Source of the DNA: an uncultured Caldilineaceae bacterium
Lineage (GTDB): Bacteria; Chloroflexota; Anaerolineae; Caldilineales; Caldilineaceae
Direction: 5' to 3'
DNA length: 64,000 nucleotides
Assembly: GCA_951812725.1 (NCBI GenBank)
Contig: OX638330.1
Span: 4,629,405-4,693,404 of the forward strand
The notes below the pieces were generated by a model, which did not search any database, was not told the origin of the DNA, and worked only from the letters and a program-made list of their open reading frames with translations. Each line of letters opens with the position of its first letter. The first letter of the stretch is position 1. Both the position numbers and the translations under genes were made by a program. Shown here in pieces: positions 33,525 to 42,454 of this stretch.

Positions 33525-34127
33525 GTGACCGTTGAACTCAGTGAAGAGATCCTTCACGACGCCGGCATCGGCAACTTCTTCCGCCCCAGCCAACTGGAGC
33601 CGCTGGGAATCCCCTACCACAGGCTGCGAAAACTTGAGAGGGACGAAGCTGTCGAGCGCGTCGGCTGGGGCCTGTACCGTCTTGCCGCCGCAGAGCTTAC
33701 CGAAAGTTACTCGATGGCCTTCGTCTGTGCCCGCGTTCCCAACGCCATCGTCTGCCTTCTTTCGGCGCTACAGGTGTACGACATCGGCACACAGCTTCCG
33801 CACCAGATCTGGATTGCCATTCCATACAAGGCAAAGCCACCTGTGCTGACTGATATGGGGGTTCGTCTGATCCGCTTCAGCGGCGCGGCTTGGACCTGTG
33901 GCGTCCAGGAGATGAAATTTGAAGGCGTGCCGGCTCGCATCACGTCACCGGCCCGCACCGTCGTCGACTGTTTCCGGTTCCAGCGCCTGATCGGGAGAGA
34001 GGCGGCGCTGGAGGCGCTGCGGGAGGCGCTGCAGGACGGGAAGGTGACCACGGCGGCTCTGAGGCGCACGCTTGAGGAGTTGCCCTCGCGCAGCCTCAGA
34101 GCCATACTGGACTCAGGAATACTGTGA
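33525..34127 (+). CDS. AbiEi-type antitoxin/transcriptional regulator, without its toxin partner
   Basis: A 200-residue protein. The N-terminal winged helix (FFRPSQLEPLGIPYHRLRKLERDEAVERVGWGLYRL) and the following domain (FVCARVPNAIVCLLSALQVYDIGTQLPHQIWIAIP, then the ARITSPARTVVDCFRFQ motif) match AbiEi, the antitoxin and repressor of type IV AbiE toxin-antitoxin modules. GTG 33525 is preceded by AGGAG. In AbiE modules a nucleotidyltransferase toxin (AbiEii) usually follows immediately; here the next 600 bases hold only a 60-codon frame and a dispersed repeat. It may be an orphan regulator or what remains of a module. The consensus promoter and inverted repeat upstream look intact. Confidence 0.85.
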   Translation: MTVELSEEILHDAGIGNFFRPSQLEPLGIPYHRLRKLERDEAVERVGWGLYRLAAAELTESYSMAFVCARVPNAIVCLLSALQVYDIGTQLPHQIWIAIPYKAKPPVLTDMGVRLIRFSGAAWTCGVQEMKFEGVPARITSPARTVVDCFRFQRLIGREAALEALREALQDGKVTTAALRRTLEELPSRSLRAILDSGIL

Positions 34128-34208
34128 CATCAAACTAACGAAACTTTCGTCCTGCACTGGCCTGCGGCTGGGCCTTGGCAGGCTAGAGTAGTGCGATAGC
34201 AGATTGGC

Positions 34209-34391
34209 ATGGCGGATATCGCCATCTTGAATAAAGTCGATCCGGTGAATGCGGTACAGCTTCAATCGGTGCGGGATTACATCCGGCGCATGGAAACCTC
34301 TCTGGCAGTCAAGGCTCCGAAATCAGAACGGGAATATATCTCGCGCAGCGTCATTGAATGGCTGCGCCAGCGGCTGCCCGGCACATCATAG
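34209..34391 (+). CDS. Small protein of unknown function with an NKVD motif (possible GTPase fragment)
   Basis: 60 codons: ADIAILNKVDPV then VRDYIRRMETSLAV. The NKxD motif preceded by a hydrophobic strand is the G4 guanine-specificity motif of GTPases, as in CobW or cyclic 2,3-diphosphoglycerate synthetase-like proteins. No P-loop is present, so it would be a C-terminal fragment of such a gene. The ribosome site is weak. It might be a chance frame. Confidence 0.3.
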   Translation: MADIAILNKVDPVNAVQLQSVRDYIRRMETSLAVKAPKSEREYISRSVIEWLRQRLPGTS

Positions 34392-34489
34392 ATCACGAGT
34401 AACTACTGAGCCACAGTACCTGACCAGCCAGTCATCCTTGGAACCATTCAGGCTCTTGGTGACGCAACTGGTGTACAGCCGCCGCCAGG

Positions 34490-34684
34490 CTCGCCAGCCG
34501 ACACGTTGCGAAGAAGGCACACGGTCGGTGAGGCATGTTTTTGTAGGGGGGCGTTGCGGGGGCGCAGCCCCTGCACAAGGGAGGCCGCTTGCGGCCGACC
34601 GCCCAAAATACAACAATGAGGGGAGAAAGGACACCTTTGCTCGCCTCGATCAGGGTTGCGAATCAGTTGCGGCTGAGTAGTTAC
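34490..34684. repeat. Dispersed modular repeat, copy 5
   Basis: The core at 34523-34604 has the second hairpin as GGCCGC-TT-GCGGCC, differing on both arms from GGGCC-GAA-GGCCC of copies 1, 3, 4 and 7. The 3' module at 34614-34684 ends GTTGCGGCTGAGTAGTTAC and runs to within 40 bases of the CobW gene start. Confidence 0.88.
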
Positions 34685-34723
34685 GATTACGATATAGATC
34701 ACGATTAAGAAGGAACTCCTGAT

Positions 34724-35902
34724 ATGGAGAACCATCATTTCCCGGTTCCTGTAACTGTTCTCAGCGGCTTTCTCGGCGCAGGCAAAACCACCTTGCTTAA
34801 CCACATCCTGCACGGCGATCACGGTCTGAGGATCGGGGTGCTGGTCAACGACTTTGGCGCGATTAACATTGACGCCCAGTTAGTCGCGGGTGTCGAAGGC
34901 GACACGGTCAATCTGTCGAACGGCTGCATTTGCTGCACGATTCGCGGCGACTTGCTGAAGGAAACCCTTAAACTGCTGCAACGGGAGGAACCACCGGAAT
35001 ACATCATCATCGAGACCAGCGGTGTTTCCGATCCTATCGCTGTCGCCAATGCCTTCCTGGTGCCTGAAATCAAACCGTTGGTGCAGCTCGACAGCATTCT
35101 GGTCGTCGTGGATGCCGATCATATTCTGACACTGGACGAAGAAAACCTGGGGCTGGCGCTGGATCAGATCGCGGTCGCGGACATCGTGGTATTGAACAAA
35201 GTCGATCTGGTCACGGCAGAGGAACTGGAAGACATCAAGACCGATCTGATGCGACGCGTTGTGCCGAGAATGAAGATGAGAAAGGTGTTTCTCAACGTAG
35301 TGGACATCAAGACCGATCTGATTCAGCGCACTGTGCCGGAAGCGCGCATTCTGGAAGCGACTTACGGACAGGTGCCGCTGGAACTGGTGCTGGGTGTGGG
35401 CACGTATGCACCGGAACGCCTGCATGGGCGTGCCGAGCGCGACGTGCATGTGCATGGCGTGGATGAGGAATACGATCACGATGACGGGCATCACCATGAC
35501 CACGATGAGGCCGAAAGTCACTATCATGAACATACCGACCATACGCTGGTATTCAGCACCTGGAGTTGGACGACGGATAAACCGCTGTCGCTGAAAGCAC
35601 TACGTGGGATGTTCGAGGAACTGCCCAATACCGTCTACCGCGCTAAGGGTGTGATTCAGCTCCATGATATGCCGGACAACAGGATGATTCTGCAGATGGT
35701 GGGCAAACGCGCCAGCCTGACGCTGGCCGATGAATGGGGCGATGCGCCGCCCCGCACGCAGATTGTGATGATCGCCTCGCATGGTGGGCTGGATGGTGAG
35801 GCGCTCCGCACGCAGTTGGAAGCCTGTATCGTCGGGGATACGCTCCCCGCTGCCGTGAGGCAGAAGACCGCCAGAACGGAATGGACGCGCAAACGCCAGT
35901 AA
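34724..35902 (+). CDS. CobW/COG0523 family GTP-binding metal chaperone
   Basis: A 392-residue G3E GTPase. Walker A GFLGAGKTT (15-23), the metal-binding GCICC motif (67-71), IIETSGVSDP (about 95), NKVD (about 158) and a His/Asp-rich loop (about 240-270, containing DDGHHHDHDE) precede the CobW C-terminal domain. COG0523 proteins move zinc, cobalt or other metals to target enzymes in the cytoplasm. Between about 168 and 215 DIKTDL occurs twice, 24 residues apart; the underlying DNA repeats 20 bases exactly (35231 and 35303), so this looks like an internal duplication lengthening the segment between NKVD and the PLE motif. AAGGA lies nine bases before the ATG. No Zur box was recognised. Confidence 0.92.
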   Translation: MENHHFPVPVTVLSGFLGAGKTTLLNHILHGDHGLRIGVLVNDFGAINIDAQLVAGVEGDTVNLSNGCICCTIRGDLLKETLKLLQREEPPEYIIIETSGVSDPIAVANAFLVPEIKPLVQLDSILVVVDADHILTLDEENLGLALDQIAVADIVVLNKVDLVTAEELEDIKTDLMRRVVPRMKMRKVFLNVVDIKTDLIQRTVPEARILEATYGQVPLELVLGVGTYAPERLHGRAERDVHVHGVDEEYDHDDGHHHDHDEAESHYHEHTDHTLVFSTWSWTTDKPLSLKALRGMFEELPNTVYRAKGVIQLHDMPDNRMILQMVGKRASLTLADEWGDAPPRTQIVMIASHGGLDGEALRTQLEACIVGDTLPAAVRQKTARTEWTRKRQ

Positions 35903-35979
35903 GCCGCATAGGGGAAAAAGAAAGCGACATAAGGAACATGGTTCGAAAACTGACCTGCCCCTGATGCTTGTACCACCCG

Positions 35980-36153
35980 TTATGTGCGTTCCGATATGTG
36001 CGTTCCGACAAGCACGGGGACAGGGTCGGCAGGCAAGAGGGCCTCAGGCGCCGGCGGCCGGCAGCAGAGAGCTGTGCTGCCCTCGGCTATCGCTACCTCA
36101 GCCTCTCTGCGCTTATTGATCACCTGCTCCGGCGTTTGTCTCCTCTTGGCCAT
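35980..36153 (-). pseudogene. IS3-family transposase OrfA, N-terminal fragment
   Basis: From ATG 36153 (AGGAGG four bases upstream) the frame reads MAKRRQTPEQVINKRREAEV then AIAEGST, the start of IS3-family OrfA helix-turn-helix proteins. After about 28 residues similarity ends in Pro/Ala-rich sequence and the frame stops at 35980. The rest of OrfA and all of OrfB are missing. The remaining interval from 35903 to 36482 has no other gene; two copies of a GGGCAGGCACAAGGCCTG stem are at 36360 and 36415. Confidence 0.7.
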
Positions 36154-36482
36154 CCTTCCTCCTTTTTACGGCCCAATACTGACATATTACCTGGACCGGT
36201 TTTTGGGGTACCGGTCACTGAATTACCGGATTTCAGACAGATCCTGTATTACATTTGGGCCGTCAGGTCGGGCGCATACCCTATTTTGGGGTGGGAACAG
36301 TCTGGCGGGGAAATATGCTGGCGTTGGCTGGAATTGTCGACAGGACTTGAAGAGACGTAGGGCAGGCACAAGGCCTGGCTTCTGCTGGGGGGTCCGTTGA
36401 TTTGGGGGGGCACAGGGCAGGCACAAGGCCTGCCCCTGCAGGAGCGGTGAGGGGGAAGGCGGGGGTGGGCGCTGGGCGCGAG

Positions 36483-36710
36483 ACAGCATGTGGGGGGTAG
36501 ACACTGTCGGCTAGGCACAATGCTGGGGAAGAATACACACGGTGGGTGAGGCATGTTTTTGTAGGGGGGCGTTGCGGGGGCGCAGCCCCTGCACAAGGGA
36601 GGGCGCTTGCGCCCGACCGCCCATACTGCAGTGGTTAGTGGTCAGTGAGAAACGCATTCGCTCGCCTCATACAGGATCGTAAATTGACTGTGGCTGAGAG
36701 GTTGGGATTT
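36483..36710. repeat. Dispersed modular repeat, copy 6
   Basis: The 5' module (from about 36497, matching the GTAGACTCCGTTCGCC type at 20430 and 20616) is followed by the core at 36541-36622 and a degenerate 3' module. The second core hairpin is GGGCGC-TT-GCGCCC, again changed on both arms. Confidence 0.85.
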
Positions 36711-36794
36711 TCTGGGGCGGCGAAGGAGGGCGCTACGAAACGACACTAAATGTTTGGGATGAATGTTTGGGATGCACCCGCCGCCGCGCTGCCG

Positions 36795-36824
36795 TTGTCC
36801 ATGATCTGCGGCACATGCTACAAT
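36795..36824 (+). promoter_or_regulatory. Possible promoter of the surface protein gene
   Basis: TTGTCC (36795-36800), an 18-base spacer and TACAAT (36819-36824), 32 bases before the GTG start. Confidence 0.45.
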
Positions 36825-36855
36825 TGGGATCCTTTCGGCAACAGGAGAGGCCTAC

Positions 36856-38526
36856 GTGCCGCGGCAGGACGGTTTCCAGGTGGACAGAATGCGAGGCGTA
36901 TTGAACATAGAGCGGGGAACAAAGGTGATTCTCTCTCTCTGCGCGCTGCTGGCGGTTGCGCTGCTGCTGTGGCAGGGAACGGGGACGACGAGGGCGCAGG
37001 GGCCGCCCCCCGCTCCCGGTGATGATGAAGCGAGCGCGGCCCATCTCTCTCCCGACGGCTGCAGCGAGCTGGTCATCAACGGCGGTTTCGAGGTGACCGA
37101 CCTGCATTGGGGTCTGGCGGGCACGGCGGTGCCGCCGAGCTATTCGACGGCGAGGGCGTATGCGGGTGAGCGCTCCTTGCGGCTGGGGATCGTGGACAGC
37201 GCCAATCTCAACGCCAGCGACAACCTCTATCAGGACATTGCACTGCCTGACTCGGCCCAGCATTTCACGCTCAGCTTCCACTACTGGGCCAGCCACGAGG
37301 CTACGCCCGGCAGCGACATGCAGATCCTGAACATTTACGAAGCCACTACCGGGGTACGCCTGGCGCAGCCGTGGTCGCGGCTCTCCAACGAGCAGTCGTG
37401 GCAGTTCGCGCAGATCGATTTGACCCACTTTCGGGGGCGTACACTGCGCATCGAGTTCGGCGTGCATAACGATGGCAGCGGCGGCCGTACCGCACTCTAC
37501 CTGGACGATGTCAGTTTGCTGGCATGTGAACCGGACGCGACGCCGTTTGTGACGCCGTCGGCGACCGCGGCGGCGCCCAGTGCAACGCCGCAACCTGCGG
37601 CGACGCCTGCGCCGGACGGCTGTGTGGTGAGCGATACGCTGAGTAACGGCGGCTTTGAATACGCGCTGGACGGCCAGCTGAACTGGTCGACAGGCGAATC
37701 GGCGGTCCCACCGGTGCTCTCCAACCAATCGTCGGGGGGCGCGTGGTCATTACGACTGGGCAACCCGCCGGGAAGCGGGACGCAGAATATCGTCTCCTAT
37801 TCCTCGGTGCGCCAGTTGATCCAGTTGCCGGCCAGCGCGGGGAGCGCGTCGTTGCGTTGGAGCCATCTCTCGCGCAGTCAGGAAGCGGCGACGACCAGCC
37901 CGTCGTTGGCGTCGGACCGGCAGGAGCTGATTCTGTTGACATCGTCGCTGGCGACCGAGGCGATTCTCTATCGCAGCCGTGCGGAAAGCGCGACCTGGGC
38001 GACGGAGACGGTCGATCTGACTCCTTACCTGGGCGGATCGTACTATCTCTACTTCAATGTTTACAACGACGGCAACGGCCAACGCACGTGGATGTCGCTG
38101 GACGACGTGCAGGTGCACGTGTGCTCCGGGAATACGGCTGCGCCGAGCGGGGGCGCGGCCAATGCCCAACAGCCAGCCACCCCGCTGCCTGCGGCAACGT
38201 CTTCGCCGCAGGACGAGAGCGCGGTTGCGCAGCCTGACCCCGGTGCACAGACGCCATCAGCAGACGGCACCGCGGTTGCAGACGCGCCGTCAACGCCGGC
38301 TGCGCGCGGCACGATGATCGCTGTAGGCGTGTCAACTCCTTCATCCATCATCAAGAAGTCCAGCCCAACGGCCGCTCCATCACAGGTCGCGGACGTGACT
38401 GTGTGGCAGCGCTTCATCCGCATCTCCCAAACCGCCCAGGGGCAGACCTTTCTGTTCCTGCTCCTGATCGTTCTCGTCGCGGTCGGTTATCTGCGTTTTC
38501 GCGGGAACGTACGCACGCCGCCGTAA
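36856..38526 (+). CDS. Cell-surface protein with two jelly-roll (carbohydrate-binding-like) modules and a C-terminal membrane anchor
   Basis: A 556-residue protein. Residues 24-40 (VILSLCALLAVALLLW) with the following RAQG form a signal peptide. Two homologous modules start with LVINGGFE (about 72) and TLSNGGFE (about 261); each ends in LYLDDVSLLAC or MSLDDVQVHVC. This NGGFE...LDDV pattern is typical of jelly-roll CBM-like domains. Thr/Pro/Ala-rich linkers follow each. A transmembrane helix near the C terminus (TFLFLLLIVLVAVGYLRF) and a short basic tail suggest an anchored extracellular protein. GTG 36856 has AGGAGAGG closely upstream; ATG 36889 is an alternative. The ligand is unknown. Confidence 0.8.
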   Translation: MPRQDGFQVDRMRGVLNIERGTKVILSLCALLAVALLLWQGTGTTRAQGPPPAPGDDEASAAHLSPDGCSELVINGGFEVTDLHWGLAGTAVPPSYSTARAYAGERSLRLGIVDSANLNASDNLYQDIALPDSAQHFTLSFHYWASHEATPGSDMQILNIYEATTGVRLAQPWSRLSNEQSWQFAQIDLTHFRGRTLRIEFGVHNDGSGGRTALYLDDVSLLACEPDATPFVTPSATAAAPSATPQPAATPAPDGCVVSDTLSNGGFEYALDGQLNWSTGESAVPPVLSNQSSGGAWSLRLGNPPGSGTQNIVSYSSVRQLIQLPASAGSASLRWSHLSRSQEAATTSPSLASDRQELILLTSSLATEAILYRSRAESATWATETVDLTPYLGGSYYLYFNVYNDGNGQRTWMSLDDVQVHVCSGNTAAPSGGAANAQQPATPLPAATSSPQDESAVAQPDPGAQTPSADGTAVADAPSTPAARGTMIAVGVSTPSSIIKKSSPTAAPSQVADVTVWQRFIRISQTAQGQTFLFLLLIVLVAVGYLRFRGNVRTPP

Positions 38527-38695
38527 GGGCTGGCGGCCCGTTTCCGGTCACTTCGCCGGTCACTGAGGTTTGTCGAATCCCTACCAAGTGGACTAGAATA
38601 GCTGTGCTCACTACGTTATTTGTAGTGGAATGCACGCGTAATAGCTGTGCCTAAATGCTAGAAATCAAGGTTCAGACAAGCTGATAGAGGAGCTT

Positions 38696-39943
38696 ATGCT
38701 TACCACTATTTCCCCGGCGCCCGACGGGCCTGCAATAGCGCGCCGGTTGCGGCGCGAAGGCCACCACACGGTCGGCGTTGCCCCGGGGGGCGAGGCGTCT
38801 GCGCAGGAAGCGGTCCGAGATGCAGTCCCTCCCTGTACACTTGACGTCACCATATATGGTCCAACCGCTTATCCCAATGGCTTCAGCGCGCTGGCGTCGG
38901 AGTGGAACGATCTGCTGGCCCGCAGCCGCTATGATACATTTTTCCTGACGCATGAATGGCAGTCGGTCTGGTGGCAGCAGCTGGGGGCAGGCGAGCTGTG
39001 GATCCTGGCCTTTTACCGAGGAGAATGCGAAGAGCAGGGAGAAGAAGGAGGAGAACAGGCTGGCCCTCCACGCGCCACGCCAGGGTCTTCCGAGTTGGTG
39101 GGAATTGCGCCGTTCTATTTGAGTGAACATGAACGGGGCTCATGGGCGGGGAAGCGCAGCCTGAAGCTGGTCGGCTGTGTGGAGGTGAGCGACTTTCTGG
39201 ACGTAGTGATTGCGGCAGGCTGGGAGGAGCAGGTCTATTACTGTCTGCTGGACTGGCTGCAGGGGGAGGATGCGCCGGCATGGGACTTTCTGGACCTGTG
39301 CAATCTGCCGGAGGACAGTCTGAGTTACAAGGTGCTGCCTTCGATTTTCCGGAACGCGGGTTTGCGGGTGGAGGTCGACCAGGAGGATGTGGCGCCGCAC
39401 GTGCATCTTCCGGCCCGCTATGAAAACTACCTCATGCAGATCGACAAGAAGCAGCGCCACGAGATTCGCCGCAAACAGCGCCGGGTGGAACGGGAGCTGG
39501 ATGTCGACTTTACGTTGATCCAGTCGATGGACGAGTTGCAGGAGTCGATGGATGAGTTCCTGCGTTTACAGCGCATGAGCCGCCCGGACAAAGAGACGTT
39601 CATGACGCCGCACATGGAACGATTTTTCCGCGTTATGGCCGGCCGCATGCTCGAAACCGGTTATCTTCATCTCAGTTTTCTCACCCTGAACGGCGAAAAG
39701 GCGGCCGCGCTGCTGGCGTTTGAATACAAGAAGGAGTTGTTGCTCTACAATTCCGGCTATGATACCGAGAAATGGGCCGGGTACAGCCCCGGCTGGGTGC
39801 TGCTGGGCTATGTCATCCAACATGCGATCGCGCGCGGCATCGAGGTATTCGACTTCCTGCAGGGCGATGAGGAGTACAAGTATCGATTTGGCGGCCATGA
39901 CTACAAGGTCATGCGCACGCTGATCATGAATGAGCCGGCATAA
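38696..39943 (+). CDS. GNAT acyltransferase of the CelD/BcsL (FemAB-like) type
   Basis: A 415-residue protein. The N-terminal 60 residues are variable. SALASEWNDLLARSRYDTFFLTHEWQSVWW is the typical start of CelD-like GNAT proteins. The C-terminal half has KKQRHEIRRKQRRVERE, then FLTLNGEKAAALLAFEYKKELLLYNSGYD and the closing FDFLQGDEEYKYRFG motif. Relatives act in exopolysaccharide or cell-wall assembly, transferring acyl groups from acyl-CoA or aminoacyl-tRNA. A small Glu/Gly-rich insert (EEQGEEGGEQ) sits near residue 115. GAGGAG lies four bases before the ATG. It is preceded by the surface protein and followed 79 bases later by a small gene. Confidence 0.85.
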   Translation: MLTTISPAPDGPAIARRLRREGHHTVGVAPGGEASAQEAVRDAVPPCTLDVTIYGPTAYPNGFSALASEWNDLLARSRYDTFFLTHEWQSVWWQQLGAGELWILAFYRGECEEQGEEGGEQAGPPRATPGSSELVGIAPFYLSEHERGSWAGKRSLKLVGCVEVSDFLDVVIAAGWEEQVYYCLLDWLQGEDAPAWDFLDLCNLPEDSLSYKVLPSIFRNAGLRVEVDQEDVAPHVHLPARYENYLMQIDKKQRHEIRRKQRRVERELDVDFTLIQSMDELQESMDEFLRLQRMSRPDKETFMTPHMERFFRVMAGRMLETGYLHLSFLTLNGEKAAALLAFEYKKELLLYNSGYDTEKWAGYSPGWVLLGYVIQHAIARGIEVFDFLQGDEEYKYRFGGHDYKVMRTLIMNEPA

Positions 39944-40022
39944 GGAACTGAACGAGCGCCGGCGGCCGGGAAGGTAGGCGCGGCGGCGGCTTGACGGGAC
40001 GCGCCGGGGCAGGGAAGGAAGC

Positions 40023-40376
40023 ATGGCCGAAAACGGATCGATTCCCATCAGTGACGGCAGTGACCAGAACGGGGCGGATTCCGAGGCGGCCGATCCGCAA
40101 ACGGGGCCGCGGCCCCGCCAGCCGCGTGCGGAGCGCGCGGACGCTTTTGCCTTTTCCTCGTGGCTGCTGGAAGGGATGGTCGGCCTGTGCGAAGAGTTGC
40201 GGCACAACGATCTCGGTCTGCCGCCGGACTTCTGGACGCATGCCTACGCGGCGCGGCGGGAGGGTCTGCTGGCTTGCCGGGCGCTGGTCGACGCCGCGCT
40301 GGCGCGCTGCGAGGCGGATGCGGCGCGGCAGAAAGAAGAATCCGGCAGCCAGCGCGGCCGGGTTGATATCGATTGA
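40023..40376 (+). CDS. Small protein of unknown function
   Basis: 117 residues. The first 45 are polar, Asp/Pro/Arg-rich and likely disordered. Residues 46-105 (FSSWLLEGMVGLCEELRHND, then a helix with ACRALVDAALARCEADA) look like two amphipathic helices. AAGGA is five bases before the ATG. No family was recognised. The frame follows the GNAT gene on the same strand and may be co-transcribed with it. Confidence 0.6.
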   Translation: MAENGSIPISDGSDQNGADSEAADPQTGPRPRQPRAERADAFAFSSWLLEGMVGLCEELRHNDLGLPPDFWTHAYAARREGLLACRALVDAALARCEADAARQKEESGSQRGRVDID

Positions 40377-40414
40377 AACCTCACCGGTCAGCGGCTCGCG
40401 GCTGCTGACTCCCT

Positions 40415-41815
40415 CTAGGAATAGGCCTCCTCTTCGGTCACAATCCTTTGCCTGCTTGGCACGGGCTGGGCCGGTTCGATCGCGGCCGGCGCTTCCCCCG
40501 CTTCGCCCATAAGGCGGAGCAGCCGATCACGCATCACGTCGGCAGTCTGACGATGGGACTCCAGGCCGATGAGATTTGTCAGCTCGTATGGATCCGCTTG
40601 CAGGTCGTAAAGATACTGCTCCACGTAGCGGTCCGAGCTGGCATGCTGCCTACCATCCATGTCCGGCGCGGTGACGCAATATTTCCAACGGTGTGTGCGC
40701 ACGGCCCGCCCCACCTGAGATTCGCTGATCTGAATCAAGGCATCCTGCGGCCAGTCCGACGACTGGCGGCTGACAAGCGGAACCACTGAACGGCCCTGCA
40801 TCTGCTCCGGCACGTCCAGGCCGGCTGCGTCCAGCAGTGTCGGCGGCAGGTCGACCAGGCTGACGATCTCGCGCACTTCGCCGCCGCCGAAGAAGCCGGG
40901 GCCGGTGACTGCGGTGGGCAGGCGCACCGACGCTTCGTGACAGGAGCGTTTGTATTCGTCGTTACGCGTCTTGAAATGGCAGCCGTGGTCGGTGGTGTAG
41001 AGGACGACCGTGTTCTCGTCCAGCCCCAGGCTTTTGAGAGCGTCGAACAGGCGGCCCAAGGCCTCGTCAAGCCTCTTGATCATGCCCCAATAGCCGCCCA
41101 GATGCTGCTGGGAGGAGCCGCCGAGGGCGAGCAGGTCGGGCGGCGTCCAGCGGCCGGCGTAGCGTTCGCGGTAGCCGTCGGGCGGGGGATAGTCGTCAAT
41201 ATGGTTCTGATGATGCGGCTCGATATAGGATAGGAAAAGGAAGAACGGGTCCTGCTGGTGGTCGTCGACGTAGCGGATGGCTGCGTCGGTCAGCGCGTCG
41301 ACGCGGTAGCCGGGCAGCCTGACGGCCTCACAGTCGTTGTCATACATGACCGTATCGTAGGCGTCCGAGGTAAACTCGAGCGCATTGGATGCCAGCCAGC
41401 TCTGGTAACCGCCCCGGCTCGACTCCGGCACAGGTCCGGCGACCCCTCTGTCGGCCAGATGCCACTTGCCGATATAGCCGGTATCGTAGCCCGCTTCGCC
41501 GAAGAAATGGGCGAGTGTGCGCGCGTCCTGCGGCAGGGGGATGGCGTTGCGAAAGCAGCCGGTGGAGGTGGCGTACATGCCGGTCTGCAGACAGGAGCGG
41601 GCCGGCCCGCAGACGGGCTGGCAGGTCACCGTCGTGTGCAGGTGGGTACCCTGCCGGGCCATGCGGTCGAAATTGGGCGTCAGATCGAGCGGGTTGCCGT
41701 GGACGCCGGTTGAGTCCCAGCGCTGCTGATCGGTGAAGAAGACGATTACATTGGGCTTGTCAGATGTTGCTTGCGCGGCCGCTTCGTTATGTGCGGGCGA
41801 TGATGAGCGGGGCAT
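40415..41815 (-). CDS. Sulfatase (arylsulfatase family, formylglycine type)
   Basis: A 466-residue enzyme of the alkaline phosphatase/sulfatase superfamily. PNVIVFFTDQQRWD (21-34) supplies metal-binding Asp29. CGPAR (69-73) is the CxPxR sequence whose Cys69 is converted to formylglycine. GKWHLADR, PFFLFLSYIEPHH and VVLYTTDHGCHF are the other family blocks. There is no signal peptide, so it is probably cytoplasmic and would act on imported sulfated sugars or aromatics. The start is ATG 41815, preceded by GGAGGAAGC; an upstream in-frame extension of 57 codons is unlikely. It needs a formylglycine-generating enzyme, not found here. It is convergent with the small gene at 40023. Confidence 0.92.
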   Translation of the reverse strand: MPRSSSPAHNEAAAQATSDKPNVIVFFTDQQRWDSTGVHGNPLDLTPNFDRMARQGTHLHTTVTCQPVCGPARSCLQTGMYATSTGCFRNAIPLPQDARTLAHFFGEAGYDTGYIGKWHLADRGVAGPVPESSRGGYQSWLASNALEFTSDAYDTVMYDNDCEAVRLPGYRVDALTDAAIRYVDDHQQDPFFLFLSYIEPHHQNHIDDYPPPDGYRERYAGRWTPPDLLALGGSSQQHLGGYWGMIKRLDEALGRLFDALKSLGLDENTVVLYTTDHGCHFKTRNDEYKRSCHEASVRLPTAVTGPGFFGGGEVREIVSLVDLPPTLLDAAGLDVPEQMQGRSVVPLVSRQSSDWPQDALIQISESQVGRAVRTHRWKYCVTAPDMDGRQHASSDRYVEQYLYDLQADPYELTNLIGLESHRQTADVMRDRLLRLMGEAGEAPAAIEPAQPVPSRQRIVTEEEAYS

Positions 41816-42078
41816 GGTTTGCTTCCTCCGGAGTCTGGCAAAGACGGTGTTCGATATGCCCCTGTAAGCGGGGGCACGGAAATCAGGTCGTTCTGCGGGT
41901 GGATTGAATTGGCTGGGGCGCCGCATGGTGGGGCGCCGTGTGGATAGGAATTCTAACCCATCACACCGGGGAAAGCTATCGTTCACTGTTGTTGTTTCGG
42001 GCAGTTTGGCCGGCGGCCAGTGGTCAGCGGAGCCGCTGGTTGCCGGGAGGAAGTGATACGCGTATCAAGGTACTTAGT

Positions 42079-42107
42079 TTGGTAGTTTGGGGTTCAACGT
42101 TTATAAT
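42079..42107 (+). promoter_or_regulatory. Sigma70-type promoter upstream of the ABC efflux operon
   Basis: TTGGTA (42079-42084), a 17-base spacer and TATAAT (42102-42107). It lies in the 41816-42454 interval, which has no other recognised element. The leader to the adaptor gene would be 200-340 bases depending on its start. Confidence 0.6.
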
Positions 42108-42454
42108 TCTCGGGGAATTGTCGTATTTGTGTCATATATCATAAAATCGCACATTGATCTGATTTTCGTTCCCGCTGCCGTCGTCATTCCAGAAACAGTT
42201 GTGGGACGGGAGGGCATGTCTGCTGCCAGGCACATGAGTCCCTCTGCGCCATCCATATCCCCATTTCTGCGATTGGAACATATTCAGTGTATCAGAAGAG
42301 AAACAATGATCTTATGAACTGTCTGCCTTCCCTTCGAATGGAATTCCGGCTTTTGTACGTGCGGGCAGTCGAATACGCTGCCCGTTTGCCTTATGCCAAG
42401 CGTCTGAATCGCAGGATGCAGGCGGCGCTGGCCACACGCAGGGGCATTGGAGGC

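Noticed and set aside
34523..34604. Repeat cores considered as integron attC sites
   Set aside because: Two hairpins are present but no integron integrase or attC-type core GTTRRRY sites are recognisable, and the copies do not bracket a cassette array.
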